64,000 nucleotides of DNA, taken from assembly GCA_027924585.1 (NCBI GenBank), contig BSBM01000372.1:10089001-10153000 (forward strand), in the 5' to 3' direction. Below are positions 37,785-50,525 of this stretch, piece by piece. The translations under genes and the position numbers were made by a program. Every line of letters starts with the position of its first letter. Within the stretch, counting starts at the first letter, position 1. The notes under the pieces were generated by a model that saw nothing but the letters and a program-made list of their open reading frames with translations, did no database searches and was not told the DNA's origin. The DNA is from Larix kaempferi. Its lineage: Eukaryota; Streptophyta; Pinopsida; Pinales; Pinaceae.

Positions 37785-38422
37785 TGTCGGATAACCGACG
37801 GCCATGGCAAAGAAAACCGACGACCTCGCCATAGATCCGATGGCCAAAGACGTTGGTGCTCAGTATTTTTCAAGTGGGATAGACGTCGATTTTCCAACCT
37901 CCATAGTGCACAAAACCGACGACGTTGCCATAGCTCTGATGTCAAAAGCCGTCGGTGCTCAACCATTTTCAGTTGTGAGAGCCGTCGGTTTTCCGACCTC
38001 CACAGTGAAAAATACCGATGACTATGCCATAGATCCGATGGCAAAAGACGTCGGATCCATGCCATTTTTAGTTGTGAAGGGTGTCGGTTATCGACCACCA
38101 CAGTGAAAAAAAATGACGGCTAAAGACGTTGGATCCAAACGCTTTTCGGTTGTGAGGGACGTTGGTTTTTCGACCACAAAAAATGACAACTATGCTATAG
38201 ATCCGATGGCCAAAGACGTCAGATCCAAACGCTTTTCGGTTGTGAGGGACGTCGGCCATCCGACTTCCAGAAGGTTCGAATAACCGACGAAGTCCAAGCC
38301 GTCGATTTTGATCCAAAATTCGACCAACATTAAAAAATTACTGTGGTTGTCGGATAGTCGACCACAAAATGTAGAAAATCCGACTTTTTGGCCATCGGTT
38401 TTTGGGTCCGAAAAACCTAGTT
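37785..38422 (-). repeat. Right terminal and subterminal repeats of the giant CACTA element
   Basis: Units of about 100-108 bp containing ACCGACGAC.T.GCCATAG, ATCCGATGGC..AAAGACGT, TTTTCGGTTGTGAG and ACGTCGG start near 37816, 37915, 38023 and 38183, with a shorter unit at 38113. The last 40 bp mirror the left end at 427 (TGGGTCCGAAAAACCTAGTT versus its complement). Open frames across the units (37804-38106, 37709-38101) follow the repeat and are not genes. Confidence 0.75.
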
Positions 38423-38439
38423 CCGACAACACTACAAAG

Positions 38440-39075
38440 AAACCCGCGCAATTGAGGACAATTGTGGAAGCTTGATACTCTGTGTTCATAATTACACGTA
38501 TTCACAATCAGCAATCTTGAATAGGATTCTACAGTTAGCATTGGGAATTGAGGATTCTACATTCACAATTAGCAAGCTTCAAGACTATTCTACATTCAAA
38601 ATTAGCAAGCTTGAAGAGGATTCTATATTCACAATCAAACAGACTTGAGTATTCTATGTGCAAAATTGCAGAGGAACCTGCATTGAGAATTGACCAAACT
38701 TGAAGAATCTAAATTCAGGTTTGAGGAAGAATCTATATCCACAATCAAAAGCAAGGTTGAAGAATTTCCATCCACAATTGATTAAGTATCTATATATTCA
38801 CAATTTCAAGAAAGCTTAAGGAATCTATATGAACACAATGGAATAAGAATCTACTTTCACTATTGAGCAAGTTTGAAGAACCTATATTCACAAATGAAGA
38901 ATTTTCTATATTCACAAGTGAGGTAGAAGTTACTTTCACAATTGAGCAAGCTTGAGGAATCTATATTCACAATTGAGGAAGTATCTATTTTCACAATTGA
39001 GCAAGCTTGAAGAACCTATATTCACAATTGAGAAAGAATTTGGATATTCATAGTTGAGCACACCTCTAGAATCTA
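38440..39075 (+). repeat. Minisatellite ahead of the DDE-like gene
   Basis: Imperfect units of about 30-45 bp made of CTATATTCACAATTGAG, CAAGCTTGAAGAATCT and close variants, at least a dozen in all. It lies just before the proposed ATG at 39102 and so would occupy the promoter or leader of that gene. Confidence 0.8.
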
Positions 39076-39138
39076 TTTTCTTAGTATTGATCATTGTGGT
39101 CATGGGTAATTCATGCAATCGAATAAGGAAATTGGAAA

Positions 39139-39514
39139 CACTAGTACAAAATGAGAGATAAGTGACCAAGCGACCAAAAAATTTGGTCACCACAGTTTTT
39201 TCAAGGGATAAATGACCAAAATTGAGAAATTTTAAGTGAACTAACTATAAATGACCAATTTGGTCATGAGATAAGAACTAAACTAAAAATGACCAAGTTA
39301 AATGACCAATTTGGTCACGGGAGAAGAACTAAACTAAAAATGATCACATACCAATTGGTAATTTATTTAGTCATTTTTAGTTGTCTCAGTCCGATAATGT
39401 AAAATTGCAATTTTGACAATGAATTTGTAGATTTGTACAATTTACTAAATTTTAACACTGTAGATGTAAGGGGTCTCTGAATCCATCTACAATGTTAAAA
39501 TTTAGTAAATTGTA
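39139..39514 (+). repeat. Left end of the 13.3-kb CACTA element with a stem-loop
   Basis: At least eight AAATGACCA/TTGGTCA words in 39155-39380. At 39436-39514 two arms of about 31 bp (TACAATTTACTAAATTTTAA... and its complement, one mismatch in the arm) surround a loop of about 17 bp, AAGGGGTCTCTGAATC. Confidence 0.85.
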
Positions 39515-39519
39515 GACCC

Positions 39520-42500
39520 CTTCACGTGTCACAACTCAACAATTGACACCAAATTAGCTTATAAATTCTATATTTATATAAAAATAAATTTATTATTATT
39601 AAAAAAATTTATAATATGAAGCCCCATAACCATGTAATAGTGGGGAGCCACTAAAGTGTTTAACCATAAAATATAAGTTTTATAACCCATACACCCCATG
39701 CAAATACTCGTCATAGAGTTTCAAAGTTATGGAAACATTTCACAACAATGCCCTTATGCTATCTTCCACTTTAACCATGGCAACCTTACAAACATAGGTT
39801 TCAATAGTTTAAGGGCCAAATGAAAGGTGCACTATTTCAAAGAGTAGCCAAAGTCTAACAAAGAGGTCTAAGGATAAAATCTCATGAATTCCCCTATCTA
39901 ACCATATTAAAATGTAAAAATAATGTAAAACTTAAGGTTCAAAGCTCCTCAAGAGATCAAACAAAATTAATTATTATAATGTATAACTACAAATCTCACG
40001 AGTGTGGTACTCCTTGTTCTAGTATACTTGTGGTGTGATGTCTTAATGTGATAATAAATGGTCATGCACTCATAATATGGTCATTGCATTGTCTTGAAAT
40101 ATAATGGTTGTCCACGTGCTATTTATGTGGTCATTATGTTATCTTATAACACAATGGTCATCCTTTTTCTAATGCGGTGATGGTGTTATATTGTTATATT
40201 TGATGGTTGGTTGAGCCTAGGAATATTGATCCTAAGCTAATGTGGTCATTGTGTTATCTTGTAACATTTGATTGTTAATTGAGCCTGTAAATGTTTTCTT
40301 TGGAAGAGAAACCCCTTGATCGAATCTACACCAAAGGTAAGCCCAATTCCTAGGCCACTTAGTTGATTTTTCACCATTCTTCATAGAGGTTCAATCCGAG
40401 AGAGAATTCAGGAGAAAAAAAGGAATTCCCATGTGATGCGCTGTTTTGTTTAATAGTTTCAGTTTTCTCTCTGCTTGTTTTATATGGCCATAACCCCCAA
40501 CCTGTAAGGGATTTTGTAGAAATATTAATTTTCACTAGTCTATTTAGTCGGTGGACATGTGCCTTTTTTTTCTCAATTGCGGGGTATCGTTGTTCTCACT
40601 AGACATTTGGTATCTTTATTATCAACCACTTGGATTCTTCTTCTCCGTACATTTTGCTAGTTTTTTAATAGAATCCTAAACTTATATATATTATTAAAAA
40701 CAATTCCAAGGCACACATTATTTAGGCCTATTTTCCAATACGATATGGTTTTGTAATATTTGTAATATTTTTTCCAAGAGGGAAGGTTAAAGGCCAACAT
40801 CACAACCAATCAAACATTATATTAGTAAAAGGCATCAATCTTTTACAAATACCCCATTATCATAAAGATTATAATATATAAAATTAATATAGATCCATTT
40901 TAATAAGATTATGATATATAAAATTAATATAAATCTATTTTAATATTAGAACTGTTAAATATAAAAAAATTATCTTTTTATTTTTAAAATATTTTTCTCC
41001 ATTTAAATTCATAACAAAAAATAAAGATATACAAAACATATATGTGGAAATACAGTTCTATTTAACTAAACTACCAAACCAATCCAAGTGAAAATAAATA
41101 ATAATATTTATTTAATATAATTTTAAGATTTTACCTAAACACCAAATTCAGGTACATAATAATTTCCGATTGTTATTGCTGTTGTTTTTGTTATTATTGT
41201 TATTATTATTATTATTATTAATTTAATTCGAGCTCACGTGTCAGATTTACCATGAAATATCTTCTCCAAAAGAGATGAGGGGAAAAAAATATATATATAT
41301 ATATATATATAACAAACAAACAAACTAGGAAGATACGAGATTTACCACCACATTTTTTTCTCCAAAAGAGGTGAGGGGGAAAAATATTTAGATGATATAT
41401 ATATATAGCAAACAAACAAACTGGGAAGATAGACTGAATGAAGAGCGGTAGAACAAATAGCAATGAGGGTTTAGACATGAAAATCACTGCATGAAACCCT
41501 CTGTTTCTGTTTCTTCCTTGATTCTGATCGTGTTCTTAACTTTTTGAAGTTTGTTAGTCCTTGCAAAGGTATGCGATTATTTCTGAATTTACATTCAATT
41601 AATTCTGATGCGTCTTTTTTCTCCCTTATTGATGTTTTGGCAAAAGTCTTGTACCCTTTTGATTAGGCTTCTACAAAGGCATGCACACATGGTCGAAGCA
41701 TTTTAGGTGAGGGTTTTTGGCATACTTGGCATACAAACCTCTGTTATATAGCATTTTTCTCCCATTTTAAAACCCTTTTCTCTATGTAAAACTTCTAGCA
41801 ACAGGAAATCTCCACTCATGAAATAAATAACAATCCACCTTAACTTTGCAATGGGTATCTTAGAAATCTTCTACTCACCTGTTTTATTGTGTTTTCAATT
41901 TATAGAAAAGAAGCACACAAAAATTCTTCTGACATATTCCTATATTCCTGTATTCTATTTTCATAGTACTCAACACATTCAATTCTTGAAACTCCCCTAA
42001 ATCTGCATTGTGACTCTGTTAAGAACAAACTTGCTAAGTGAGTTACTAGGTAACCATTATTATGATTGATGATTGAGAATTGGTTTTGAGAGCTCCGAGA
42101 GCCATAGGGTTTTAGGGCACATTGCCCTAGGCATCAAGTGTGTTTCGGGAGCTAAATCTATCTGCCCTAGCCACTCCAGAGGTAAATCACACAGGTTTAT
42201 CATAGCATTTCAAGAATTGCAGCAATCATATTACATCCTTGCAAAGATCCAACATCTTCATCAGATACATAATTAGTGATGGTGCACTTATTTGCTCATT
42301 GAGATAGCAATATCATTACTACATATGGGCGTCTTCTTGAGGGCACATTTTCCTTGTGTGGGGCAGCATTATTCTTCACACTGCTGCTTGTTTGTCTGCT
42401 GAACTCGTGACCACTTGTCAAGAAGGAGAGGAAGGTGCAGCTGTTAGCAAGGGATCTCTCTGTTACTAAGGTGTGGGAAGTCCTATTCCAGTCAACGAAG

Positions 42501-45258
42501 AAGGGCGAGTTACTGATCATACAAGTCTTCATTCCATCGGCAGCGACCCATCATAATTAGCAAATATCTACTGAAGAGAAGTATCAATCATTGGTAAGAG
42601 GAGCGTGATACATAACCTAGAGTCATATTTATTTATAGGATCACGACTTCTTGCATGGGAAAGTCTGGAGGAAAAGGAAGACAGCGTTTACACTTTAAAG
42701 GGCTACATTCCCCAAATCTGGGCTTGATCTATCCTCTTGGCATGGATCTTCTAGATGGGCTATTTTCATATGCAAGCACCCTCCTATCATACTATATACG
42801 CATGGCTGATTATATACTGTAGCTTTTACAGCCATCAACAACATATGTTCATCACTGTTTAAAGCTCCACAAACCAAGGAAGAGAAACACAGTATAAAAC
42901 GAAGATTCCATCACTTGGTATCCCACAACGACAGCAGTAATTGAGGTAGCCATTCTTCATTGGCATCCATTCTTCATTCTGGTAGCAGTGTATTGTTCTG
43001 TGGCAGCATATCACACTCGTTGTATTACATTCAGGAGTCTGCATACACTAAGAAGGGCGTGATCTTCTCATTTACTATAGGGATGCTCCAGTACAACTGG
43101 GCGTATTGCATGCAATCTGCCCTTTAACATTGACCACAATGACCAATTATGAGCATTAGAGGAAGGTTGCTTCAGCCATAACGATCTGTTATTAATTGCT
43201 GTCATCTACACAGATATTGTGCTAGTTATCGTGATCATCTACCCTAGAGAGTTTGTACTCTTGCTGCATAAATTATGCATGTTCCAGAATTCATCCATAG
43301 AGTCACATTGAAGGTAGCCACAGTATTCTTTCATCAAATCATCCATTGCAAACTCAGATCTGAGATCACAAATCTTACTTATATATAGCAGCAACATACA
43401 AGGATCTTCCAATCACTAGATTCACTAGCACAGGTCATAATACAATCATCTATGAGATCTGATCATATTGGGCAGTTTGCAGTGTTTGTTGCTTGTTTTA
43501 TTTGAAGGACATTTCTAATAAAATTACTCGGGGTTGTTCCAAGTTGGAAGATATTGAATTCTTAAAATTATGCGATTACATTACATGCAATTATTCTGGG
43601 GCTAAATAAACACTTGTAAAGCAATTACACGTTAAGCTTTGGATGCACGATATCCATCATATTTATGCTCTGTAATGTATTGCACTCGTCTTTGTTCCTT
43701 CAGCCAATCAGCTCACATATATCTACACCAAAATATTGTAAAAGAGGAAAGCGTAGTTACATATATAAAGAAAGTGAATGTATATACACGGGATAGTGAA
43801 TTTGTAATTGATACTACAAAAAAAATGCTTATATATTATGGCACAACTGTTATTCTGGGCGATCCTTCACGTTGAAGCTAGGCATGAAGATTAAGTAAGA
43901 CATATGTGTAGAGCCTTATCATTGTTAGTGGTTAGGTACCCACGCATATCCCCTGAGGTAGCTGTCTCCATTAGGAGTTATCATCCTGACTTACAGAGGG
44001 TATAGTATTACCTGTGGAATTCAGTTCAATCCCGAGATGTACCGAAATAATTTCAGGTGCAACACCAACACTTCTAGCAGGAAAGTTGTGGAATTCAGTT
44101 CAATCCCGAGATGTACCAAAATACTTTCAGGTGCAACACCAACACTTCTAGCAGGAAAGTTGTTCGACGGTCTCTTAAATGATAGTGCAATTTGATATCT
44201 TTCTTCGTAATCCTCATGTGATATCATGTAGAAGTCTTGAATGCGTTCCCAAAGGATTTCATTAATAATTTTAACATAAACTTATTTGACTTACAAAATT
44301 TCTAGTATTACTTCCTATGAGCAGAAAGATACATGAACGATGAATCGCTGAAGGAGGCCCTTTGTGAAGTTTGTCATTCTAGATGGAATAACCAAATACT
44401 CTTGGGTTTTTAGCAAACCATGCACATAATCCAAAGGGCTTTCCAGAACTTAAAATGAATACCAATCCATGTCATGAATTCTAGATTAGCACATTGAGGC
44501 CTACAGTGAATGTCAAAATCCAGCAATAGTTCTGAGTGGTTATGTGCCAACATATTTCTGGGGCTACCTTTCAGCATACAATTTTCTCTTAGAAAGCATG
44601 CCTTCCATTTTCAATTTCTCAACAAGGTTCTATAGCACTAATTTAGGAAGTGATTTCAAACTCTCTTTGCAATTTCACAAGATGTACTGTCACTCATTAG
44701 TTGGACATTAATAAAATTATCTTATCTTATAATATCTTATAGGATAGTTCTTTACCTCTAAACCCATGATTTTCATGTCGGTAATTTACTTTCATTGTGA
44801 TGAATTTACTTGCAAAGTTAGACTAAGGGAAACTGATAAAACCATGCAATGTATCCTGAGTGGAAGAAATAGTTAAACAAGGAAAACACAGTTTCAAATA
44901 TAGATTTGTTGGTCAAGGATTTATGGATTAAGGTTGTTGATTGGTTTGCGGCAAGGAAACTCTTTGGACATGTTTAGTCCTATCATGGTTAGTTTATAAT
45001 TTAAAATTTTTTTGCTCCTATTATTCATTGAGAATCGAGATGCAAGTGGTTTGTAGGAAGCTATCTAGACCTTTCATTATCATTATATTATTATGGATGC
45101 ATTATACATTAGATTTATGTTTATTCTCTTATTTGCATTTGTTCACTGGCTTTGAGTTGATTTGTTTTTGTTTTAGCAGATGTTGATGCAAGGGATTTGA
45201 TCCTCATATCTCTTCTTATCACTACACTAATTGAAGTACCATTTTTATTTGATTTCAG
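39520..45258. other. Interior of the 13.3-kb CACTA element, no recognised gene
   Basis: AT-rich sequence with several small repeats. 40040-40290 has degenerate TGGTCATTGTGTTATCTTGTAACA units of about 60 bp. About 40860-40945 has a 40-bp duplication. 41275-41420 has a duplication ending in (AT)n and ACAAACAAACAAACT. 44013-44160 is a perfect-looking tandem duplication of 74 bp starting TGTGGAATTCAGTTCAATCC. Frames in 41220-44230 are short with no recognised motifs. No NAT10 exon upstream of 45259 was seen. Confidence 0.5.
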
Positions 45259-46235
45259 GATGTTCATGAGAGATTTCATACAGAGTCCCATGTCAACACA
45301 ATTGCTCGCTTTAATGAACGCTTCATTTTGTCTCTGGCATCTTGCAAAGCATGCATAATTATGGATGACGAAATTAACATTTTTCCAGTATCATCGCACA
45401 TTCATTCAATTGCACCAATATCAGTGCTAGAGGTTGTGTCGAATACTTTCATTGCCTCAAATATTGATTATTATTTCTTTTTTTTCCTCATTTGAGCATT
45501 GTTTAGCTTTCTTTGCTAGCTTTACTGGTTGTAAAAAAGAGTACTAGAGCTTTGATTTTTATATAGTTTTCTGATTTTAAATATTTAACATAGGATTTTC
45601 TTCTCTTTCTACCATGTTTTATCTGAAGGGTGATGAGGGATTATCCGAGGCAGAAAAGGACCTAAAAAGTCTAAAAGAGAAGCTTCATGTTGATCAGTCA
45701 GTGGGGCCATTGATTGGGAAATGTTGTACATTGGATCAGGTGATGAATATCTTATCCTTGAAAACATTTCTTCAGTTCCTTAACTAGCTATACACTTTTC
45801 TCATATCTCTCAATAAATCTGTTGGTTTGTAATTTAAGGTTAGAGAGAAATATGTGACATGAGAATTCTCATTGTGTTCTTTGACTAGTATAAACTAATG
45901 TGTTGGATTGTGAAGGGAAAAGATGTGATTTGGTTTCTTGATGCAATATTGGAAAATATATTGAGAATTACTGTTGCCTTAACATGGCCTTAACTACTTC
46001 CCGGGGACGGGGCAAATCTGCTGCCTTGGGTCTTGCTATTGCTGCTGGGTATGTTCTATGTTTTTTAAACTTTTGATATGAAATTCATATTTATGAGTAT
46101 AAGCTGGGTTGATATGTATTTTATAATGACATCTCTTGTAGGTATTCAAACATTTTTGTCACTGCACCAAGTCCAGAAAACTTGAAAACATTATTTCAGT
46201 TCATTTTCAAAGGGTTTGATGCATTGGAATACAAG
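45259..46235 (+). pseudogene. Captured NAT10/KRE33 RNA cytidine acetyltransferase fragment (four exons)
   Basis: Exons 45259-45432, 45629-45739, 45916-46048 and 46142-46235 each have AG/GT borders. They encode DVHERFHTESHVNTIARFNE...SLASCKACIIMDDE, DEGLSEAEKDLKSLKEKL...GPLIGKCCTLDQ, then the P-loop region GRGKSAALGLAIAAG and YSNIFVTAPSPENLKTLF. The intact enzyme is a nucleolar ATP-dependent acetyltransferase modifying cytidine in 18S rRNA and tRNA. Only the end of the N-terminal domain and the start of the RecD-like helicase domain, including Walker A, are present. The GNAT and tRNA-binding parts are absent. An 11-base tandem duplication (GCCTTAACATG, 45976-45986) before the P-loop shifts the frame. 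Introns are kept, so capture was from genomic DNA, not cDNA. Confidence 0.92.
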
Positions 46236-46440
46236 GTCTATAGTATTGATCTGTTGAATGGAATTTAAATTTTAAGTTTAATTTTGTGTATTCACTTATT
46301 TGATCATGTTCTTTCATTTCTGATTTCAACCATGTAGAAGTAAAACCAGAGAGGATGCGTTTTTCTGACAATTATAGTTTCCCTTCAGAGGCTACAATTT
46401 CCATTGGATAAATTTTGTATAAAAAATCCTTTTGGTTGTT

Positions 46441-47560
46441 TTTATAGATTGTAATGTGAAATGATATTCAAGTCAGCTCTATACGGTCTGTCAGTGAGAA
46501 CACAACCCACTCACCGGGGATCTCCGCTTTATGCAGGAGAGAAATCCCTCCAAACAAATCCTAGAAATGGATTTTCATAGATAATTTCCAGTCTTTCTAG
46601 ATAAGCCCATGAACATCCAAATTTAGCATAAACCATCTTATAGAATTAACTGACAACGTGTTGAGAAAGTATGTCAGTCCATAGCTTGGTGTCTTTGAGA
46701 TTAGTTAAGAGTTCTCCAAGAAATCAATTTACCCTAGACCTTGTCCCATAAATATCCCACCGTGTGGAACCCTTTCCTTTCCAATCGTTATCTCAATCTA
46801 GAGACTAGTGTTTTTGAAACTAGTAGTCGAGAGCCTAGTGTATTTGACACTAGCAGTCCAAAGCCTAGTGTCTTTAAAACTAGTTAAGAGTTCTCCAAGA
46901 AAGCAATTTATACAAGACCTTGTCCAATAAATATCCCAATGTGTATTCAAAGTTCATATGTGTAACTAACTAGTCTTTGAGAAAGGTTCTGGTCTATCTA
47001 TGTGTGTAGGTATTGTAGCATATTTGTGTTGAACATTGTTGTAGACTAGTTTGCACAAAGTACAGGATTTTGAACCCATAAGTTATATTTCCTATACCCG
47101 CCTTTTGCTTTAGTTATTTAAACTCATCATTAAGGAAATATGGAGAATATGTTCTTTTTTGTTTGACAGTGAGGACACAACCCACTCAATGGGGATCTCT
47201 GCTTTGTGTAGGAGAGAAATCCCTCTAAACAAAGCCCATAAATGGCTTTCCATAGACCATTTCCAAATTTAGCTTAAAATAGAATCAATTGATAACATGT
47301 TGAGAAAGTATGTCAGACTACAGCCTGGTGTCTTTGATACTAGTTAAGAGTTCTCTGAGAAATAAATTTACCCGAGACCTTGTCCTATAAATCTCCCTAT
47401 GTGAAACCCTTTCCTTGCCAACCTTTGTCAGTCCAAAGCCTAATTTCTTTGATACTAGTTAAGAGTTCTCCAATAAAACAATTTATCTGAGACCTTGTCC
47501 AATAAATCTCCCGGTGCGTGAAACCCTTTCCTTGCCAACCATTTTCCAGTAAAAGAAGAT
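46441..47560. repeat. Duplicated segments inside the CACTA element
   Basis: About 270 bp near 46485-46760 (GACCTTGTCC, GGTGTCTTTGA, AGTTAAGAGTTCTC, GTTGAGAAAGTATGTCAG, ACAACCCACTCA) recurs near 47165-47420. Shorter pieces with AGTTAAGAGTTCTCCAA recur near 46880 and 47458. This looks like an old repeat family in tandem and fragmented copies; the CACAACCCACTCACC word also has a likeness near 1340-1370. No coding frame. Confidence 0.7.
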
Positions 47561-47859
47561 TTGCCTATCAACCCAACATGTCACCTTCACTGATATAGTC
47601 CAAATTGACTGCCAATATGATTTTGCAACCAAATCCCATCCACATAAATATTCTATATATTACCAACGCAATTTGTTGGGATACCAACTGCCAAGCTTTC
47701 CCTATTTGAGAATACATGAACAAATGATTTTAAACAATTGAGCCACACCAACTATGTTACAAATGTTGTGGGGACCCGATATGCTATTTGCATGTAGATA
47801 ATTTTGAATACAAAGGCAAAAAACAGGTACATTACCATTCACTATGCTAATATTGTGCC

Positions 47860-48620
47860 TTGATCATGGATATCAATCAGAACAAGCCCTCCAACTTTTC
47901 TAGGAAAAGTTCAGAAGGCCCCTTTTCACACCCTGTTACCCCCAAAGAAAATGTCAGAAATATTGCCAACTCCCAATCACCTATACTAGATGGAATGGAG
48001 AAAAAAGAGTAAAATGCATGGCTTGCATATAATATTATGCAAATGAGGCTAACACCTATGAAAGGAATGTCTTGAGATGAGGATAACACCTGCAAAATAA
48101 ATGTCTTGAGAAGCCCATCACTGAAACTTGCTTTCAATTTTTTGCAATACCGGGTCCCACAAAACCTTTATAGGCACATTAAATCCAAAAGGAATACCTA
48201 AAATACTGTATTTTTCCCTATCTGGATGATTTTATATTTCGCAACAAGCCAAGCAAGAAAATAATCTTGCCTTATAATAAGATCTCATCTTTTCCTCCCT
48301 CACCATTACTACAAGAGCTTTAGTAAAAAAACTCCAAGCGAAACATTGTTCGTTCAAACAAGTGCTGAAGTTGAGCAGAATGAACATTTATTGCCTACTA
48401 CTTGCTGCCAGTGGGAAAGGTGCCTCAAATTTGATCTTTGCACATGAGCAACTTCAAGAATGTACCCTAGCACATCAGTTGCAATAACATACAAATAAGG
48501 GGCCAAAATACAGCCTTCTCGTACAACATAACTAAATAATAATCCTTTTGAAAATTGACCATTGATGCATGCCTAGATTGAAGCATTCATGAAAAGAGTT
48601 CTTCGAGCTCTAGTAAATTA
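47860..48620 (-). pseudogene. LINE (L1-type) reverse-transcriptase remnant
   Basis: On the minus strand, from about 48620 down, the translation shows NGQFSKG.L..SYVVREGC, then ILAPYLYVIATDVLGYIL, the QGC.LAP.LF region of non-LTR reverse transcriptases. From about 48240 follow YSILGIPFGFNVPIKVLWD and VLQKIESKFQ.W, the usual plant L1 sequence after the polymerase. GGLVLIDIHDQGTILA lies near 47870. Several stops and frame breaks are present. No 5' part or poly-A end was identified. It lies inside the 13.3-kb CACTA element in reverse orientation to the NAT10 exons. Confidence 0.75.
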
Positions 48621-49293
48621 AACACAAATTTCAAACAGGGGAGCATATTTATAGTCCTCTTTGTTAATGATTTTATCTTTTACTTGTAAGGAAACAACGG
48701 AGATGATGCCATTACATGTTTAAATTATTTTCATAGCTTCTTTCTTATAATTTATTAAATTATGGTTAAGGTTCTAAAATTTGTTTCTTTTGTGACCTTA
48801 CCATTTGACCATTTTCAGGGAGAGTGTGGTGAACATGCATGATTTTCATCAACAATCATGATTCATTAGGCATCAAAGAAAGCCCACAAATTATGTGAGT
48901 ATTGCATACTTCATATTAGATGATGCATATTTTAATGACTTTTTTCATAATTTATGTATAAGTTTTGGAAAAGAGTTATTGCAAAGCTTCTAATATTTTC
49001 TTGAATTTTACAATTATGATTTAGGATAGTCTTGACTATAAAGGTGGTATGCAAGCTTGTTTGATGGATAAGCCTAAAAGGAGACTCTTGTTACTAGAAT
49101 TAAGCATTCTAGAGTCATGTATATTGCTTGGTACATGTTCCCTCACATCAAAGTCTCTCTAGCGACCCACTAAGAGAGAAAGACTTGGTGCAATCTCGTT
49201 CCAAAATATATGTGATAACGGTCCCTGAATTACCTTCATCTATATCTTGTCTCTTTCATCAATAAATAATCTTACCAAATTTGTTTGTGACAG

Positions 49294-49374
49294 AGATTTG
49301 AGGACAAATATGGTGGCAAAATAGATCACAACATTATTTTTGAGCTTTCTGGCCATATGTGCAAAGACAGTCAG
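49294..49374 (+). other. Exon-like open segment of unknown origin
   Basis: 81 bases open in phase 0, preceded by TTTGTGACAG and followed by GTAAAT, encoding RFEDKYGGKIDHNIIFELSG and HMCKDSQ. The borders fit a plant exon. I do not recognise the protein and it does not match the NAT10 parts I know. It may be a second captured host exon. Confidence 0.35.
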
Positions 49375-50239
49375 GTAAATGTGTACTCTTAAATTAAAAG
49401 CATTGATTTATTTCAGCTGAATTGTATGGTGTTTGTGGAATCCTTTTCTATTTATTTCTCATAATGACACATTCATCTCATAATGATCTGTTGGAGGACA
49501 CTCATCGATGTTAAGATAATGGGAATCTATTCTTCTAAATATTTTTCTGGGATACCCAGACTTGAGCTCCACCTATTGTTTGATGAGTATAAATCTACCT
49601 CTTGCAATTGAAGCTAGAATGCCATTTCTTTTTGCAAATTTTCAAGTAGGCCCAACAGGTGTTTCTCAAATGTCAATGAATGGTTTGATTTAGGGATATG
49701 TTCACACCTCTTCCACAATAGCTGGTCTTTCTAGGATGGATGCCCCTTCTTAGATGACACTAATTCTCATCTAGTTGACTTTTTTCAGTATGGAATTGCA
49801 TTTAGAATTATTTTTATTATTTGGTTATTTTTGGTCGTGCTAGCATGTATCTTTAAAAGGTTTTCTATGTCACCCTATTTTTGAAGAATTCTGGCTTCTT
49901 GCAATTTTATTGTACTGAATCCTATGATTCCAACATGGATTTAATTCACCTCCTACACAAAGGAAGTCTCAACCTAAAAATTGGATCCCTCCATTCCAGT
50001 AGCCATGTCAGATGCAACAATAGATGCAAGATCCATTTCAACGCTAGCATTCACAACCACAACAGTCTCATTCACAATTGTATCCTCAATAATCCTTACA
50101 ATATGGTCAACAGATACAGGTCTCTCAACCACTTACACAACAACCTTAATATGGTTAGCTACGATTGTCACAACATTCATTGTATCAATATGGGAAATTG
50201 AATGTTTCCCAATCTCAAGTGCAACAAAATGATACTCCT

Positions 50240-50525
50240 ACTATCCAACAAATTCCTCTGAGTATGTCGTTACAAGCTATGCAGCACTATCACTAGCAGC
50301 AAGCACAACCCCAACAACAAAACCTACTCTTTAGTTAGAACAACAACAACAACCTACTATATAGCAAAATTTTCAGTTGCAACAACATCCTTCATTTCAA
50401 CAACTTCTTCAAGTACCTGCAATTCAAGTAGAAACACAATCACAACAAGAAGTAGTGGCAATGCACCCTCAGCAGCAAGCAGTGCCAATGTAGTCTCAGC
50501 CACAAAACCAATGCACAATATTCTA
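50240..50525 (+). pseudogene. Gln-rich coding scrap
   Basis: CAA/CAG-rich sequence reading PQQQ, QLQQHPSFQQLL, VETQSQQEVVAMHPQQQAVP in one frame with TAG stops. It could be a low-complexity protein tail, either host-derived or from a transposase; no domain is visible. The two open frames just upstream (49881-50232) are short and unrecognised. Confidence 0.45.

Larger units (their letters stand above)
427..38422 (+). mobile_element. Giant CACTA (En/Spm) element carrying TNP2-like and Transposase_24-like genes
   Basis: The left end reads CACTAGTGGATTTGGACTC and the reverse complement of the right end reads AACTAGGTTTTTCGGACCC. An ungapped comparison of the first 32 positions gives about 22-24 matches. 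Both ends are flanked by CCG (424-426 and 38423-38425), the 3-bp duplication expected for CACTA elements. Repeated CGTCGG/CGGAT motifs fill both subterminal zones, as TNPA-binding repeats do in En/Spm. The order of left end, TNP2 gene, second gene on the same strand, right end is the En/Spm order. The outermost right base has changed (A for C), so the element is probably dead. The span includes nested copia A, copia B and another CACTA end at 14343. An alternative is two neighbouring CACTA elements of one family, with the 38422 end belonging to the copy starting at 14343; the CCG match favours the single-element reading. Confidence 0.6.

Noticed and set aside
37709-38106. Open frames on both strands with WRLENRRLSQLK-like or VGAQPFS-like periodic peptides
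   Set aside because: They translate the subterminal CACTA repeats; periodicity is of DNA origin.
41218-41487. Minus-strand open frame with aromatic-rich peptide
   Set aside because: It spans an (AT)n tract and a short duplication; no family resemblance.
42073-43875. Several short open frames that might be a host gene
   Set aside because: Frames are short, on mixed strands, with no splice-consistent chain or recognised domain.
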